NCBI RefSeq assembly: GCF_000813005.1
Contig: NZ_JSYP01000005.1
Span: forward strand, 62,001-126,000
Direction of reading: 5' to 3'
DNA: 64,000 nt
Origin: Flavobacterium sp. KMS
GTDB lineage: Bacteria; Bacteroidota; Bacteroidia; Flavobacteriales; Flavobacteriaceae
Both the position numbers and the translations under genes were made by a program. Below are positions 43,098-53,265 of this stretch, in pieces. Numbering within the stretch: position 1 is the first letter of the stretch; each line of letters opens with the position of its first letter. The notes beneath the pieces were generated by a model, which saw only the letters and a program-made list of their open reading frames with translations, was not told where the DNA came from and ran no database searches.

Positions 43098-45653
43098 TTA
43101 TTTCAAAGCATCAATTTGAGCATTAACCTCATCTGCTGTTCCTTTAAAAACCTTTTCATCTACTTTACCATTTGTTGTAGTTCTAACCGTTCCTACAACC
43201 TGACCATTCACGTTTACAATTTCTACACGAACTGCATCGGTTTTAGTGTATTTAGTTGTATCAAAACAATCCGTTTTTTTATGAAGGTATTTTCCGTTTG
43301 CATCATAGTTTGCTAAACATTTTGCAGTTTCTTCTGGACTGCATCCTTTTTCTTTACACATTTGTGCACATTCCTCTCTGGTCATTGTTGCCATTTTAGA
43401 CATATCACATTTAGAATGTCCTCCATGCATTTCGGTTTTAGCGCAACAAGAACCTCCTTCTGCCATTCCCGAAGCTGAATGTCCTTCGCCTAATATCGGA
43501 GCAATTACCAACCCGATTAAGCAAGTTAGTTTTATCAAAATATTCATCGATGGTCCTGATGTATCTTTAAATGGATCTCCAACTGTATCTCCTGTTACGG
43601 CTGCTTTATGCGCATCCGAGCCTTTATAGGTCATTTCTCCATTAATAAGTACTCCTGCCTCAAAAGATTTTTTTGCATTATCCCAAGCTCCTCCTGCATT
43701 ATTCTGGAAAACTGCCCAAAGAACTCCCGAAACTGTAACTCCAGCCATATAACCACCCAACATTTCGGCGATTAATTGGTTATTGCTTCCGTAAACTAAT
43801 TTCCCTAAAAGAACAATCGCAATAGGAAAACCAATCGTTAAGATTCCTGGAAGCATCATTTCGCGTAAAGCGGCTTTGGTCGAAATATCTACACATTTTG
43901 CGTATTCTGGTTTTCCAGTTCCTTCCATGATTCCTGGAATTTCTCTAAACTGGCGACGTACTTCGTACACCATATCCATCGCTGCTTTTCCTACAGAATT
44001 CATAGCCAGAGCTGAGAAAACTACAGGAATCATTCCTCCCACAAAAAGCATTGCCAAAACTGGTGCTTTAAAAATATTAATTCCGTCAATTCCTGTAAAT
44101 GTTACATACGCCGCAAACAGTGCCAATGAAGTTAATGCTGCCGAAGCAATTGCAAATCCTTTTCCCGTGGCTGCTGTAGTATTTCCTACTGAATCCAGAA
44201 TATCTGTTCTTGTACGAACTTCTTTTGGTAATTCGCTCATTTCGGCGATTCCACCTGCATTGTCAGATATTGGTCCAAAAGCATCAATTGCTAATTGCAT
44301 TGCTGTTGTTGCCATCATTGCAGATGCTGCTAATGCCACTCCATAAAATCCTGCTAATGCATAAGATATCCAGATTGCTGCAGCAAATAAAAGTACAGTA
44401 GGAAATGTAGAGATCATTCCTGTTGCCAATCCTGCAATAACATTTGTTCCTGCGCCTGTACTTGATTTTTGTACAATTGCCAATACTGGTTTTGTACCCA
44501 ATCCTGTATAATATTCGGTAACTGAAGAAATAGCTCCTCCTACGATTAATCCAACAATGGTAGCATAGAATACTCTGATTGAAGAAATATCTTTAGAACC
44601 TTCTCCAAAGAAACTCATTTGCATGGTTTCTGGTAACATATATTGTACTAAAAAATAACAAGCTATTGCAGTTAGAACAATCGAAACCCAGTTTCCTATA
44701 TTCAATGCTTTTTGTACTTGTGCTTCTTTTGCATTATCATCTGTAATTTTTACTAATGTCGTTCCAATAATAGAGAACAAGATTCCGAAACCAGCAATTG
44801 CCATTGGTAATAAAATTGGTCCGATTCCTCCAAAAACATCTTGGATATTCCCACCCATATCTTTTATTACATAATTACCCAGAACCATTGCTGCCAAAAC
44901 TGTAGCAACATACGAACCAAATAAATCGGCTCCCATTCCTGCAACATCTCCCACATTGTCACCCACGTTATCTGCAATTGTAGCTGGATTACGAGGATCA
45001 TCTTCTGGAATTCCAGCTTCTACTTTACCAACTAAATCAGCACCTACATCGGCAGCTTTAGTATAAATACCTCCTCCTACTCTTGCAAATAATGCGATCG
45101 ACTCGGCTCCTAATGAAAATCCTGCTAATGTTTCCAGAACTTTTGTCATATCTTCAGATGAAGTCCAAACTCCACCCATAAATACCTGAAAAAATACTAT
45201 AAAAAAACCGGTTAACCCTAAAACAGCTAATCCGGCAACTCCTAATCCCATAACGGTTCCTCCACCGAAAGATACTTTTAATGCTTGTGGCAAACTAGTT
45301 CTTGCTGCTTGTGTGGTTCTAACATTGGTTTTGGTTGCTATTTTCATTCCCATATTCCCAGCTAAAGCAGAGAAAAATGCTCCGAAAATAAAAGCTACTA
45401 CTATTAATATATGTGTGGTGGGAACTATAAATGAAATTCCCGCTAAAACAATACTTGCTCCAATTACAAAAAAGGTAAGCAATCGATACTCGGCTTTCAG
45501 GAAAGCTAATGCTCCTTCATAAATATGGTCTGAAATGGCTTTCATCTTGCCATCGCCAGCATCTTGTTTTAACACCCAAGTCCTTTTTATTGCCATGAAA
45601 AGTAATCCTATAATTGCCATAACAATTGGCAAATAAATCATAAATGCATTCAT
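43098..45653 (-). CDS. hppA: Membrane-bound ion-pumping pyrophosphatase with Cys-rich C-terminal extension
   Basis: The 851-residue protein has about sixteen membrane helices and the pyrophosphate site GADLVGKVEAGIPEDDPRNP followed by ADNVGDNVGDVAGMGADLFG. GNTTAAT has Ala where K+-independent enzymes have Lys, so it should be K+-dependent and may pump H+ or Na+. After the last helix (about 720) there is an extra 129 residues, with eight cysteines plus His and Met in the first 75 and a small beta domain at the end. Most homologues stop at the last helix. Confidence 0.92.
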   Translation of the reverse strand: MNAFMIYLPIVMAIIGLLFMAIKRTWVLKQDAGDGKMKAISDHIYEGALAFLKAEYRLLTFFVIGASIVLAGISFIVPTTHILIVVAFIFGAFFSALAGNMGMKIATKTNVRTTQAARTSLPQALKVSFGGGTVMGLGVAGLAVLGLTGFFIVFFQVFMGGVWTSSEDMTKVLETLAGFSLGAESIALFARVGGGIYTKAADVGADLVGKVEAGIPEDDPRNPATIADNVGDNVGDVAGMGADLFGSYVATVLAAMVLGNYVIKDMGGNIQDVFGGIGPILLPMAIAGFGILFSIIGTTLVKITDDNAKEAQVQKALNIGNWVSIVLTAIACYFLVQYMLPETMQMSFFGEGSKDISSIRVFYATIVGLIVGGAISSVTEYYTGLGTKPVLAIVQKSSTGAGTNVIAGLATGMISTFPTVLLFAAAIWISYALAGFYGVALAASAMMATTAMQLAIDAFGPISDNAGGIAEMSELPKEVRTRTDILDSVGNTTAATGKGFAIASAALTSLALFAAYVTFTGIDGINIFKAPVLAMLFVGGMIPVVFSALAMNSVGKAAMDMVYEVRRQFREIPGIMEGTGKPEYAKCVDISTKAALREMMLPGILTIGFPIAIVLLGKLVYGSNNQLIAEMLGGYMAGVTVSGVLWAVFQNNAGGAWDNAKKSFEAGVLINGEMTYKGSDAHKAAVTGDTVGDPFKDTSGPSMNILIKLTCLIGLVIAPILGEGHSASGMAEGGSCCAKTEMHGGHSKCDMSKMATMTREECAQMCKEKGCSPEETAKCLANYDANGKYLHKKTDCFDTTKYTKTDAVRVEIVNVNGQVVGTVRTTTNGKVDEKVFKGTADEVNAQIDALK

Positions 45654-45707
45654 AATTTTTAATGGTATTTTGGTTAGTATTAGTAATGTAACTAAACGAA
45701 TTTAAAC

Positions 45708-45745
45708 AAAAAAAGCAACACTCTTATCTAAGTGCTGCTTTTTTT
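45708..45745 (-). terminator. Terminator of the soluble pyrophosphatase gene
   Basis: AAAAAGCAaCACT pairs with AGTGcTGCTTTTT (one mismatch) around a seven-base loop, with a T run on the minus strand. Confidence 0.85.
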
Positions 45746-45765
45746 ATAATAGAATAGGATAAAAA

Positions 45766-46296
45766 TTATTTAATACTAAATAATCCCTCTGGTTTATTTT
45801 CGATATCATTAAAACGTTTAGTACATTCTGCAATGATATTAAATGCTTCTGTTACATCTCCCCAACCTTCTACATCTACTTGTTTGTTTTCAAGATCTTT
45901 ATAAACCTGGAAGAAGTGTTCGATTTCTTTTAATAAGTGTGGATTAATATCCGAAAGGTTTTCTAATGAATTCCAGATTGGATCAGAAACTGGTACACAA
46001 ATAATTTTCTCATCTGGTCCTTTATCATCTGCCATATGGAAAACACCGATTGGTTTTACTTCCATAACACATCCAGGAAAAGTAGGCTCATTTACTAGAA
46101 CTAATACATCTAGTGGATCGCCATCAAGAGCCAAAGTTTCAGGAATAAATCCGTAATCGGCTGGGTACATCATTGAAGAGAATAACATTCTGTCGAAACG
46201 CATTCTTTTTATTTCAAAATCGTACTCATATTTATTTCTGCTTCCTCTTGGTATTTCGATTAATACATCGAAAGTTGTTAGTTTGTCTGCGGTCAT
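45766..46296 (-). CDS. ppa: Inorganic pyrophosphatase, family I
   Basis: The 176-residue protein has the metal-binding DGDPLDVLV motif and IEIPRGSRNKYE (about 11-22). It hydrolyses pyrophosphate in the cytosol. It lies directly upstream of the membrane pyrophosphatase but has its own terminator, so the two need not be co-regulated. Typical family length. Confidence 0.95.
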   Translation of the reverse strand: MTADKLTTFDVLIEIPRGSRNKYEYDFEIKRMRFDRMLFSSMMYPADYGFIPETLALDGDPLDVLVLVNEPTFPGCVMEVKPIGVFHMADDKGPDEKIICVPVSDPIWNSLENLSDINPHLLKEIEHFFQVYKDLENKQVDVEGWGDVTEAFNIIAECTKRFNDIENKPEGLFSIK

Positions 46297-46406
46297 TTTC
46301 GTTTTTTATTTTTTCTATAATTTCGATTGCAAAAGTAGTTAAAGAATCCTTTTTTACAATGAAAAAATCCATTAATCTATGCACTTTTCTTTTAAAAAAC
46401 AGGCAG

Positions 46407-47006
46407 TTAATAGGTAATAGTTCTTTTTCTTTTCTTTAAATAATAATGCCAAAGCAAATATGTAGCATAAGAACGATATGGGCTCCATTGTGAGGTAAGG
46501 TTTTCCATCTCTGTTTTGTCGTGAATATCAAGCAATTCTTTGATTGTATTTATGACAGCGATGTCTCCAAGCGGAATTAAATCGGGCTCCTGAAGACAGA
46601 ACATCAAATAAATATCGATGGTCCAATTCCCGATTCCTTTTAGTTTTATAAGTTCCTCACGAACTTCTTTGGCTGATTTGGTAGCAAAACTTTCAATATT
46701 GATTTCATTATTTAATATCGCTAAAGCTAATATTTTAATGTACGCTGTTTTTTGTCGGCTTACACCCAAAGCACGAAACTCTTCATCGGGTAAGATTACT
46801 AATGTTTCGGGATTACAAGTTGTATATGCTTTAATTTTTAAAAATGTAGCTTTCGCTGAATCTATAGATACTTGCTGCTCTAGAATAAGCAAAACCAATG
46901 TCTCGAATCCTTGTGGTCGCTTCGGGATTGGTGGCAAGCCATACTCTTTAATGATTGCCTGAAAAATTGGACTTTTATTTGAAAGATAATCGATAGCTTC
47001 TTGCAT
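46407..47006 (-). CDS. HhH-GPD DNA glycosylase, AlkA-like
   Basis: The 199-residue protein has the helix-hairpin-helix LIKLKGIGNWTIDIYLMFC and the downstream aspartate in PLGDIAV that is catalytic in the HhH-GPD family. It resembles 3-methyladenine glycosylase II (AlkA) without the N-terminal beta domain. It would remove alkylated bases. No Fe-S cysteines as in endonuclease III are present. Confidence 0.88.
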   Translation of the reverse strand: MQEAIDYLSNKSPIFQAIIKEYGLPPIPKRPQGFETLVLLILEQQVSIDSAKATFLKIKAYTTCNPETLVILPDEEFRALGVSRQKTAYIKILALAILNNEINIESFATKSAKEVREELIKLKGIGNWTIDIYLMFCLQEPDLIPLGDIAVINTIKELLDIHDKTEMENLTSQWSPYRSYATYLLWHYYLKKRKRTITY

Positions 47007-47017
47007 ACCTGTGAGTT

Positions 47018-47098
47018 TTTTAGCCCCGATAGAAGTGGAAATCCTTTTGTTTTTTCTTTAAAAAACAAAAGATTGAAACGGATAGCGGGAATAGCTCC
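47018..47098. repeat. Dispersed repeat with AGCCCCGAT end and central hairpin
   Basis: The element begins TTAGCCCCGATAGAAGTGGA, has a central hairpin of CTTTTGTTTTTT and its complement, and ends ACGGATAGCGGGAATAGC. The same ends frame the element at 4775-4862, with a different hairpin. It is a non-coding repeat. Confidence 0.6.
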
Positions 47099-47217
47099 TA
47101 AAATTAATTAAAAAAAACTCGCAAAGTTTTCTTTTCACGCAGATTTGGCAGATTAAAGAGATCTTTAATTAGCATTGAAAAAGAATAAATTTGCGTGAAA
47201 CAAAATATTAATCATAC

Positions 47218-47260
47218 AAAAACGCCAAGTCTTAAGAAATTAAACTTAGTGACTTGGCGC
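47218..47260 (-). terminator. Terminator of the DUF5686 protein gene
   Basis: CGCCAAGTC pairs with GACTTGGCG around a 19-base loop (which can itself pair partly), followed by T5 on the minus strand. Confidence 0.75.
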
Positions 47261-47288
47261 TTTACAAGATTATTTTTTTATCTAAATA

Positions 47289-49790
47289 TTAGAAGTAAAA
47301 TCCGAAAGATCCTTTTACTGCAAATTTATTAGCATCTGGTGTATTTAGATAACTTCCTCTCCAAGAGAAATCGATACGGAATACTTTAAAAATATTCCCG
47401 ATTCCTGCGCTGTATTCCCAATACACTTTTTCGGGTGCATTGTAAACCAAGCCTGATGCATTAATTGCTCTGTTTGCATCCGAGATTGTTCCGTATACTG
47501 CTTTGGCACCAATAATTTCTCTCCAATTGAGTTTACGCATAAATGGAATTCGAGCAAAAAGTCGTCCGCCAAAATTATGATCCCATTGCAAAGTCGTGTA
47601 TTGATCGGTTACAAACTCATAAAAATTCAGGTTACTAAATGTATTCTCAATTGTAAAGTAAGTCTGGTTACCCGGGATTACACTCATTAATCCTAACGGA
47701 ATTGTTCCGAATGTTTTTCCTGTTTCCAAAATAAGGTTTGTACGACCAAGCGGACCAATAATTATAGGTTGCTTGTAATACAACTGAACTTTTTCGTATT
47801 TAAAATCACTATTCAGTACGCCTTTAAATCCGTGGCTGTAATTAATAAAGAATCTACTAAACGGACTGTCAACGTTATTTCTTTCAACCCCAAAACCAAT
47901 TGTTTTACGATTTGGAGTGTATTCTATCTGAATATTTGCTTCGGATTGTTTTACTTCACTTTCTATAACTCCCGCAGGATTTGTGGCAGAAGGTAAAGTT
48001 GTATAATAATCTAAACTAAAAGTTGGCGATGCTGACTCTAATGTACGATATGATAATCCTACCTGAAATGTTAGGTTCTTGATTGGTTCGATTTCGGCAG
48101 CAACATTGGTTAAATTAATGTTGGTTAATTTCCCATTGCTTCCTGTTGTGAACAATGCTGATGAAGCGAAACTTCGACCTAAAACATCATTGGTTGTGGT
48201 TAAACTAGCTCCAATTTGCTCTACATCGCGCCTGTTTCCTCCCGAGATAATAAGACGATTCTTTTTATCGACCATCCATTTTCCCGAAACTCCATATTTA
48301 AACTTATTATCTTCAAAACCATATGCGGTATATGCTTGTAATCGCCATGGGTCATTTGGTCCAAAATAAGTTCTTCCTCCTACTCGTACACGAACTCCTT
48401 CGACTTCGTTATATCCAAAGGTGGAGAATATCGGTCCGTAATCAAACTTAGGAAACTCTACATATCCACTACCAAGTATAGAAACTAAGCTATACAATTG
48501 CTTAAACTTCTTGACCGTTTGCAATGTATCGAGCATTTTATAAACACCTTGCTCGTCTTTGGTCAGTTTTTCGAATCGGTTTTCTTCCCAATATTCATCA
48601 GGCCTATTATAAACTTCGTTATCTATATAGTTAACTTCTTCTTTATAAAAAGCTGCTGGTTTTGATATATTAAATTTATGATCTCTATAAGAACTCGTTC
48701 TTTTTCCATAGACACCTTTTGAACTTTCTTTTTTGTTTAATGCAAAATCCGACATCATATAATCTCTCGTAAGAAGAAAGATTGAATCACTTACTACATC
48801 AAATTCTTGCTCGATATAAATATCTTTTACCCAGTTAATATTGGCACTTTTTGTAACTGCCATATTAATTTTCTTGATTGCAAATGTGGTATCGTTTACC
48901 CAAAAATCTCCTTTAAAAGTTAATTCGTTTTTACGTCTTGGATAAAACACGATATTATAACACCATTTGTTATCGATAAATGTACTGTCTTTTAAAACAT
49001 AGTTATACACATCGATTCCTGTTGTAGATAATGGGCTTGTAAAGCTTTTATCAAAGAATGTAAGGTGATTGTCGTAAATATTGTATTCAGAATATAGGTC
49101 TTTTACAAAAGATAATATTTGCTGGTTGTTATTAAACCCAGAAGTCTTACTTCCTTTTATTATCTCTTTTACTTTCTTTATATTATTATCTCCATATACA
49201 TCATACAAAGATTCATTTATAAAAATAGGTAAATATGTTTTTCCTGTAATTTTAGAAGTATCCACCTGTTTAAAGATGAATTCCATTCCTTTAAAAATCT
49301 TATTTTTCATGAAGGCACTATCAATGGTATTCATATCGAATTCCACTTTTTCGTACTTCTCCATTTGGTATTGTTTAAACTGGTATAATCCGTTTTTACG
49401 TTTTCGCTCCCAGATTTTTCTAAGGATGTCAAGCGCAGGATTATTTTTTTTAGAAGTTTTACCAGTAAAGATTACTACTTCTTTTAAACTTTCGGCTTCG
49501 TTCAGTACTACTTTAAAGTTGTAGTTTACTGCTTTCTCTAAAGTAATTTCTTTTTCAGAAAAACCTGCCGATGCAATAATTATTGTAGTATAAGTATTTG
49601 CCGATTCTAAATAAAAACGTCCATCTTCATTAGAAACAATTCCTATATTGGTTCCTTTAAAAACTACGTTTGCAAACGGAATCGGTTGATTGGATTTATC
49701 TAAGACGATTCCACTCACTTTTGTTTGTGCAAAAATGCTATTCACAAATGCGAATAAGAAAAATAGACTGAGTACAATTATTCTTTTCAT
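47289..49790 (-). CDS. DUF5686/carboxypeptidase-like outer membrane protein
   Basis: The 833-residue protein has a signal peptide (MKRIIVLSLFFLFAFVNSIFAQ), a carboxypeptidase-regulatory-like domain (24-105: VSGIVLDKSNQPIPFANVVF) and a long DUF5686 region that ends in a predicted barrel (last residues FAVKGSFGFYF). Outer membrane location is likely; function unknown. It stands between two terminators, so it is a single-gene unit. Confidence 0.82.
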   Translation of the reverse strand: MKRIIVLSLFFLFAFVNSIFAQTKVSGIVLDKSNQPIPFANVVFKGTNIGIVSNEDGRFYLESANTYTTIIIASAGFSEKEITLEKAVNYNFKVVLNEAESLKEVVIFTGKTSKKNNPALDILRKIWERKRKNGLYQFKQYQMEKYEKVEFDMNTIDSAFMKNKIFKGMEFIFKQVDTSKITGKTYLPIFINESLYDVYGDNNIKKVKEIIKGSKTSGFNNNQQILSFVKDLYSEYNIYDNHLTFFDKSFTSPLSTTGIDVYNYVLKDSTFIDNKWCYNIVFYPRRKNELTFKGDFWVNDTTFAIKKINMAVTKSANINWVKDIYIEQEFDVVSDSIFLLTRDYMMSDFALNKKESSKGVYGKRTSSYRDHKFNISKPAAFYKEEVNYIDNEVYNRPDEYWEENRFEKLTKDEQGVYKMLDTLQTVKKFKQLYSLVSILGSGYVEFPKFDYGPIFSTFGYNEVEGVRVRVGGRTYFGPNDPWRLQAYTAYGFEDNKFKYGVSGKWMVDKKNRLIISGGNRRDVEQIGASLTTTNDVLGRSFASSALFTTGSNGKLTNINLTNVAAEIEPIKNLTFQVGLSYRTLESASPTFSLDYYTTLPSATNPAGVIESEVKQSEANIQIEYTPNRKTIGFGVERNNVDSPFSRFFINYSHGFKGVLNSDFKYEKVQLYYKQPIIIGPLGRTNLILETGKTFGTIPLGLMSVIPGNQTYFTIENTFSNLNFYEFVTDQYTTLQWDHNFGGRLFARIPFMRKLNWREIIGAKAVYGTISDANRAINASGLVYNAPEKVYWEYSAGIGNIFKVFRIDFSWRGSYLNTPDANKFAVKGSFGFYF

Positions 49791-49795
49791 AATCC

Positions 49796-49833
49796 AAAAA
49801 AAACTTCATCAAATAAGAAAATGATGAAGTTTT
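49796..49833 (-). terminator. Terminator of pdhB
   Basis: AAAACTTCATCA pairs with TGATGAAGTTTT around a 10-base loop, with a T run on the minus strand. Confidence 0.88.
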
Positions 49834-49852
49834 ATTAGTATTGTTAATTTTC

Positions 49853-50833
49853 TTATTTTTTATACATTACCTTCTTAACTGCTTTTATGACATCACCTGA
49901 ATTTGGCAACCAGTCTTTAAGCAATACAGGAGAGTAAGGTGCAGGTGTATCTGCAGTTGTAATACGTTGTATTGGCGCATCAAGAAAATCAAAAGCTTGT
50001 TCTTGTACGATATATGTAATCTCAGAAGATATACTTGCAAATGGCCAAGCCTCTTCAAGAATTACTAAACGGTTTGTTTTTTTAACAGAAGTTAAGATTG
50101 CATCTTTATCCATTGGACGAACTGTTCTTAAATCGATAATCTCACAAGAGATACCTTCTTTAGCTAATTCATCTGCTGCAATAAATGCTTCTTTGATAAT
50201 TTTTCCAAAAGATACGATTGTTACATCAGTTCCTTCACGTTTAACATCAGCAACTCCTAGAGGAATTGTATATTCTCCGTCTGGAACTTCTCCTTTATCA
50301 CCATACATTTGCTCAGACTCCATAAAGATTACAGGGTCATTATCACGAATAGCTGATTTTAAAAGTCCTTTTGCATCATAAGGTGTAGATGGAACTACAA
50401 CTTTAAGTCCTGGTGTATTTGCAAACCAGTTCTCTAAAGCTTGAGAGTGTGTTGCTCCTAATTGACCTGCTGAAGCAGTTGGTCCACGAAAAACGATAGG
50501 CACATTAAATTGTCCTCCTGTCATCTGACGCATTTTAGCAGCGTTATTTATAATTTGATCAATACCAACTAAACAGAAGTTGAAAGTCATATATTCTACA
50601 ATTGGACGACAACCGTTCATTGCAGATCCAACTGCAATTCCTGTAAATCCAAGTTCTGCGATTGGAGTATCAATTACTCTTTTTTCGCCAAACTCAGCAA
50701 GCATTCCTTTTGATGCTTTGTATGCACCGTTGTATTCTGCAACTTCTTCGCCCATTAAATATATGGATTCATCGTGACGCATTTCTTCACTCATCGCTTC
50801 GCAAATGGCCTCTCTAAATTGTATTGTTCTCAT
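49853..50833 (-). CDS. pdhB: Pyruvate dehydrogenase E1 component, beta subunit
   Basis: The 326-residue protein has the transketolase pyrimidine-binding fold with GEEVAEYNGAYKASKG, DTPIAELGFTGIAVGSA and the C-terminal VILEEAWPFASISSEI. It works with an E1 alpha subunit, which is not in this window, and feeds acetyl-CoA from pyruvate. A TAnnTTTG box (TATTTTTG, 50874-50867) lies 34 bases upstream, without a clear TTG at the normal distance. Branched-chain E1 beta is the main alternative. Confidence 0.9.
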   Translation of the reverse strand: MRTIQFREAICEAMSEEMRHDESIYLMGEEVAEYNGAYKASKGMLAEFGEKRVIDTPIAELGFTGIAVGSAMNGCRPIVEYMTFNFCLVGIDQIINNAAKMRQMTGGQFNVPIVFRGPTASAGQLGATHSQALENWFANTPGLKVVVPSTPYDAKGLLKSAIRDNDPVIFMESEQMYGDKGEVPDGEYTIPLGVADVKREGTDVTIVSFGKIIKEAFIAADELAKEGISCEIIDLRTVRPMDKDAILTSVKKTNRLVILEEAWPFASISSEITYIVQEQAFDFLDAPIQRITTADTPAPYSPVLLKDWLPNSGDVIKAVKKVMYKK

Positions 50834-51307
50834 ATTTTATATTGTATGTTGTAATTTTCTGAAAAGCAAAAATAAATATTTTAAATTACTTAAATGCATA
50901 AATTTAGTTTAAAAAACAAGAAGTACTTGCTATATGGATGTTTTACTAGAACTTTAACTTTTGACAATCAAAATTTTCCAGTTACGAAATCGATATATTA
51001 CACTATAAAATAGTTATACCCTTCTTATTTATTTTTTATTTTGCTAGAAATTCCATTTTAAGGAAATAAAATTCAGCAAAAAAGACTCCAATATTTCTTT
51101 TTTTCATTTACTATTGATTCTTTTTAAGTCATAAATATTTGCTTAATAACCACTTTTTCAGGCATAAAAAGCAACATTATTCAAAATTCAAGTCCCATTT
51201 TACGAAAACGTAATAGTTTTCTAAAATATTATGCATGCATAGTAAATTATTCGGATTATATTTCTAAATTTGTGGAAACGTATTTAGAAATAATAAAATA
51301 TATACTT
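50834..51307. other. Divergent spacer between pdhB and etfB
   Basis: No gene is seen. It holds the -7-like boxes TATTTTTG (50867-50874, minus) for pdhB and TAAATTTG (51265-51272, plus) for etfB, and a small palindrome GAAAACgtaataGTTTTC near 51200-51217. The rest is AT-rich without recognisable structure. Confidence 0.5.
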
Positions 51308-52054
51308 ATGAAAATATTAGTTTGCATCAGTCATGTACCTGATACTACTTCAAAAATCAACTTTACCAATGGTGATTCAGAATTTGATACCAACGGCGTA
51401 CAATATGTAATTAATCCTAACGACGAATTTGGCCTAACACGTGCAATTTGGTTTCAGGAGCAACAAGGCGCTACGGTTACTGTAGTAAATGTTGGAGGTC
51501 CTGACACTGAACCAACTTTACGTAAAGCATTAGCAATTGGAGCAAACGAAGCAATTCGTATCAATGCAAACCCAACTGATGGTTTCTTCGTTGCAAAACA
51601 ACTTGCAGAAGTTATCAAAACTGGTGGTTACGATCTAGTAATTGCAGGAAAAGAATCATTAGATTATAATGGTGGAATGGTCCCTGGAATGATTTCTGGA
51701 ATCTTAGGATATAACTTTTTAAACTCTTGTACAAATATAACTGTTGACGGAACTAGCGTAAAAGCGGTTCGTGAAATTGACGGTGGAAAAGAGACTGTAA
51801 GCACATCTTTACCATTAATTATTGGTGGTCAAAAAGGATTAGTTGAAGAGAAAGATTTACGTATCCCGAACATGAGAGGAATTATGACTGCAAGAACAAA
51901 AGCGTTAGCAATTCTTGAACCAGTTGATGCTCCTGTAAATACTAAAGCGGTTAAATTTGAAAAACCAGCTCCAAAATCTGCAGTAAAATTAGTTTCTCCA
52001 GACAATTTAGATGAGTTAATTAATTTATTACACAACGAGGCGAAAGTAATCTAG
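51308..52054 (+). CDS. etfB: Electron transfer flavoprotein, beta subunit
   Basis: From the chosen start (MKILVCISHVPDT) the protein has 248 residues; an upstream ATG adds 12 residues without homology. It has the adenine-nucleotide-binding fold and DLVIAGKESLDYNGGMVPG. With EtfA it carries electrons from acyl-CoA dehydrogenases to the quinone pool. etfA follows 76 bases downstream. Confidence 0.94.
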   Translation: MKILVCISHVPDTTSKINFTNGDSEFDTNGVQYVINPNDEFGLTRAIWFQEQQGATVTVVNVGGPDTEPTLRKALAIGANEAIRINANPTDGFFVAKQLAEVIKTGGYDLVIAGKESLDYNGGMVPGMISGILGYNFLNSCTNITVDGTSVKAVREIDGGKETVSTSLPLIIGGQKGLVEEKDLRIPNMRGIMTARTKALAILEPVDAPVNTKAVKFEKPAPKSAVKLVSPDNLDELINLLHNEAKVI

Positions 52055-52130
52055 TAATCAGTTTTTAGTCCCCGTTTTCAGTTACAATAACTTTAAACCT
52101 AAAACTTTAAACTTTTAAACAAATAAAATC

Positions 52131-53099
52131 ATGTCAATATTAATATATGCAGAATCTGCAGAAGGAAAATTTAAAAAGGTAGCTTTTGAATTAGCTTCAT
52201 ACGCTAAAAAAATTGCCGAATCATTAGGAACAACTGTTACAGCATTAACTATAAACACAAGCGACGTAAGCGAATTATCGAAATACGGAGTTGATAAAGT
52301 TCTTAAAGTAACTAACGATAAGTTAGCAGGTTTTACTGCTAAAGCTTATGCTGACGTTATTAAACAAGCAGCTCAAAAAGAAGGTACAAAAGTAGTTTTA
52401 CTATCTTCTAGCACAGACAGTATTTATCTTTCATCATTAGTTGCAGTTGGCTTAGACGCTGGATTTGCATCAAATGTGGTAGGATTACCTGTAAGCACAT
52501 CCCCTTTTCAGGTAAAAAGAAATGCTTTTTCTAACAAAGCTTTCAATATTACAGAAATCAGTACAGATGTAAAAGTATTAGCTCTTGCTAAAAACTCTTA
52601 TGGTATTTACGAAAGCGCTGGTGCTGCAACAGCAGAAGATTTTAACCCAACAATTGGAGACAATGATTTTGGAGTAAAAGTAGAATCTGTAGAAAAAGTT
52701 ACTGGAAAAGTATCTATTGCAGATGCTGATATCGTAGTTTCTGGAGGTCGTGGATTAAAAGGACCAGAAAACTGGGGATTGGTAGAAGATTTAGCTGCTG
52801 TACTTGGTGCTGCAACTGCATGTTCTAAACCCGTTTCAGATTTAGGATGGAGACCTCATAGCGAACACGTAGGACAAACAGGAAAACCAGTTGCAACAAA
52901 CTTATATATTGCAATAGGAATTTCTGGAGCTATCCAACATATTGCTGGTATTAACTCATCAAAAGTAAAATTAGTAATCAATAATGACCCAGAAGCTCCT
53001 TTCTTTAAAGTAGCAGATTATGGTGTTGTTGGTGATGCTTTTGAAATTGTACCTAAGTTAATTGAAAAATTAAAAGCATTCAAAGCGCAACATTCATAG
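52131..53099 (+). CDS. etfA: Electron transfer flavoprotein, alpha subunit
   Basis: The 322-residue protein has the FAD-binding C-terminal domain: VSGGRGLKGPENW, GWRPHSEHVGQTGKPV and AIGISGAIQHIAGI, where the GR and SGAIQH words contact FAD. It pairs with EtfB. The following terminator closes the etfBA unit. Confidence 0.96.
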   Translation: MSILIYAESAEGKFKKVAFELASYAKKIAESLGTTVTALTINTSDVSELSKYGVDKVLKVTNDKLAGFTAKAYADVIKQAAQKEGTKVVLLSSSTDSIYLSSLVAVGLDAGFASNVVGLPVSTSPFQVKRNAFSNKAFNITEISTDVKVLALAKNSYGIYESAGAATAEDFNPTIGDNDFGVKVESVEKVTGKVSIADADIVVSGGRGLKGPENWGLVEDLAAVLGAATACSKPVSDLGWRPHSEHVGQTGKPVATNLYIAIGISGAIQHIAGINSSKVKLVINNDPEAPFFKVADYGVVGDAFEIVPKLIEKLKAFKAQHS

Positions 53100-53126
53100 A
53101 TTTTAAAAATTCTATACTAAAATAAT

Positions 53127-53174
53127 GCTACCTAAAAATAAGATAATCGTATCTTTGCTTTAGGTAGCTTTTTT
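53127..53174 (+). terminator. Terminator of etfBA
   Basis: GCTACCTAAA pairs with TTTAGGTAGC, with an inner AAGATA-atcg-TATCTT stem, followed by T6. Confidence 0.92.
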
Positions 53175-53265
53175 GTTCCATATTTTTTGATTAAAATTGC
53201 ACTTTTATTTTTTACACAAAATTCTAATTAAAATGAGGTAGTAATACCTTTTACGTCTGCAACTT

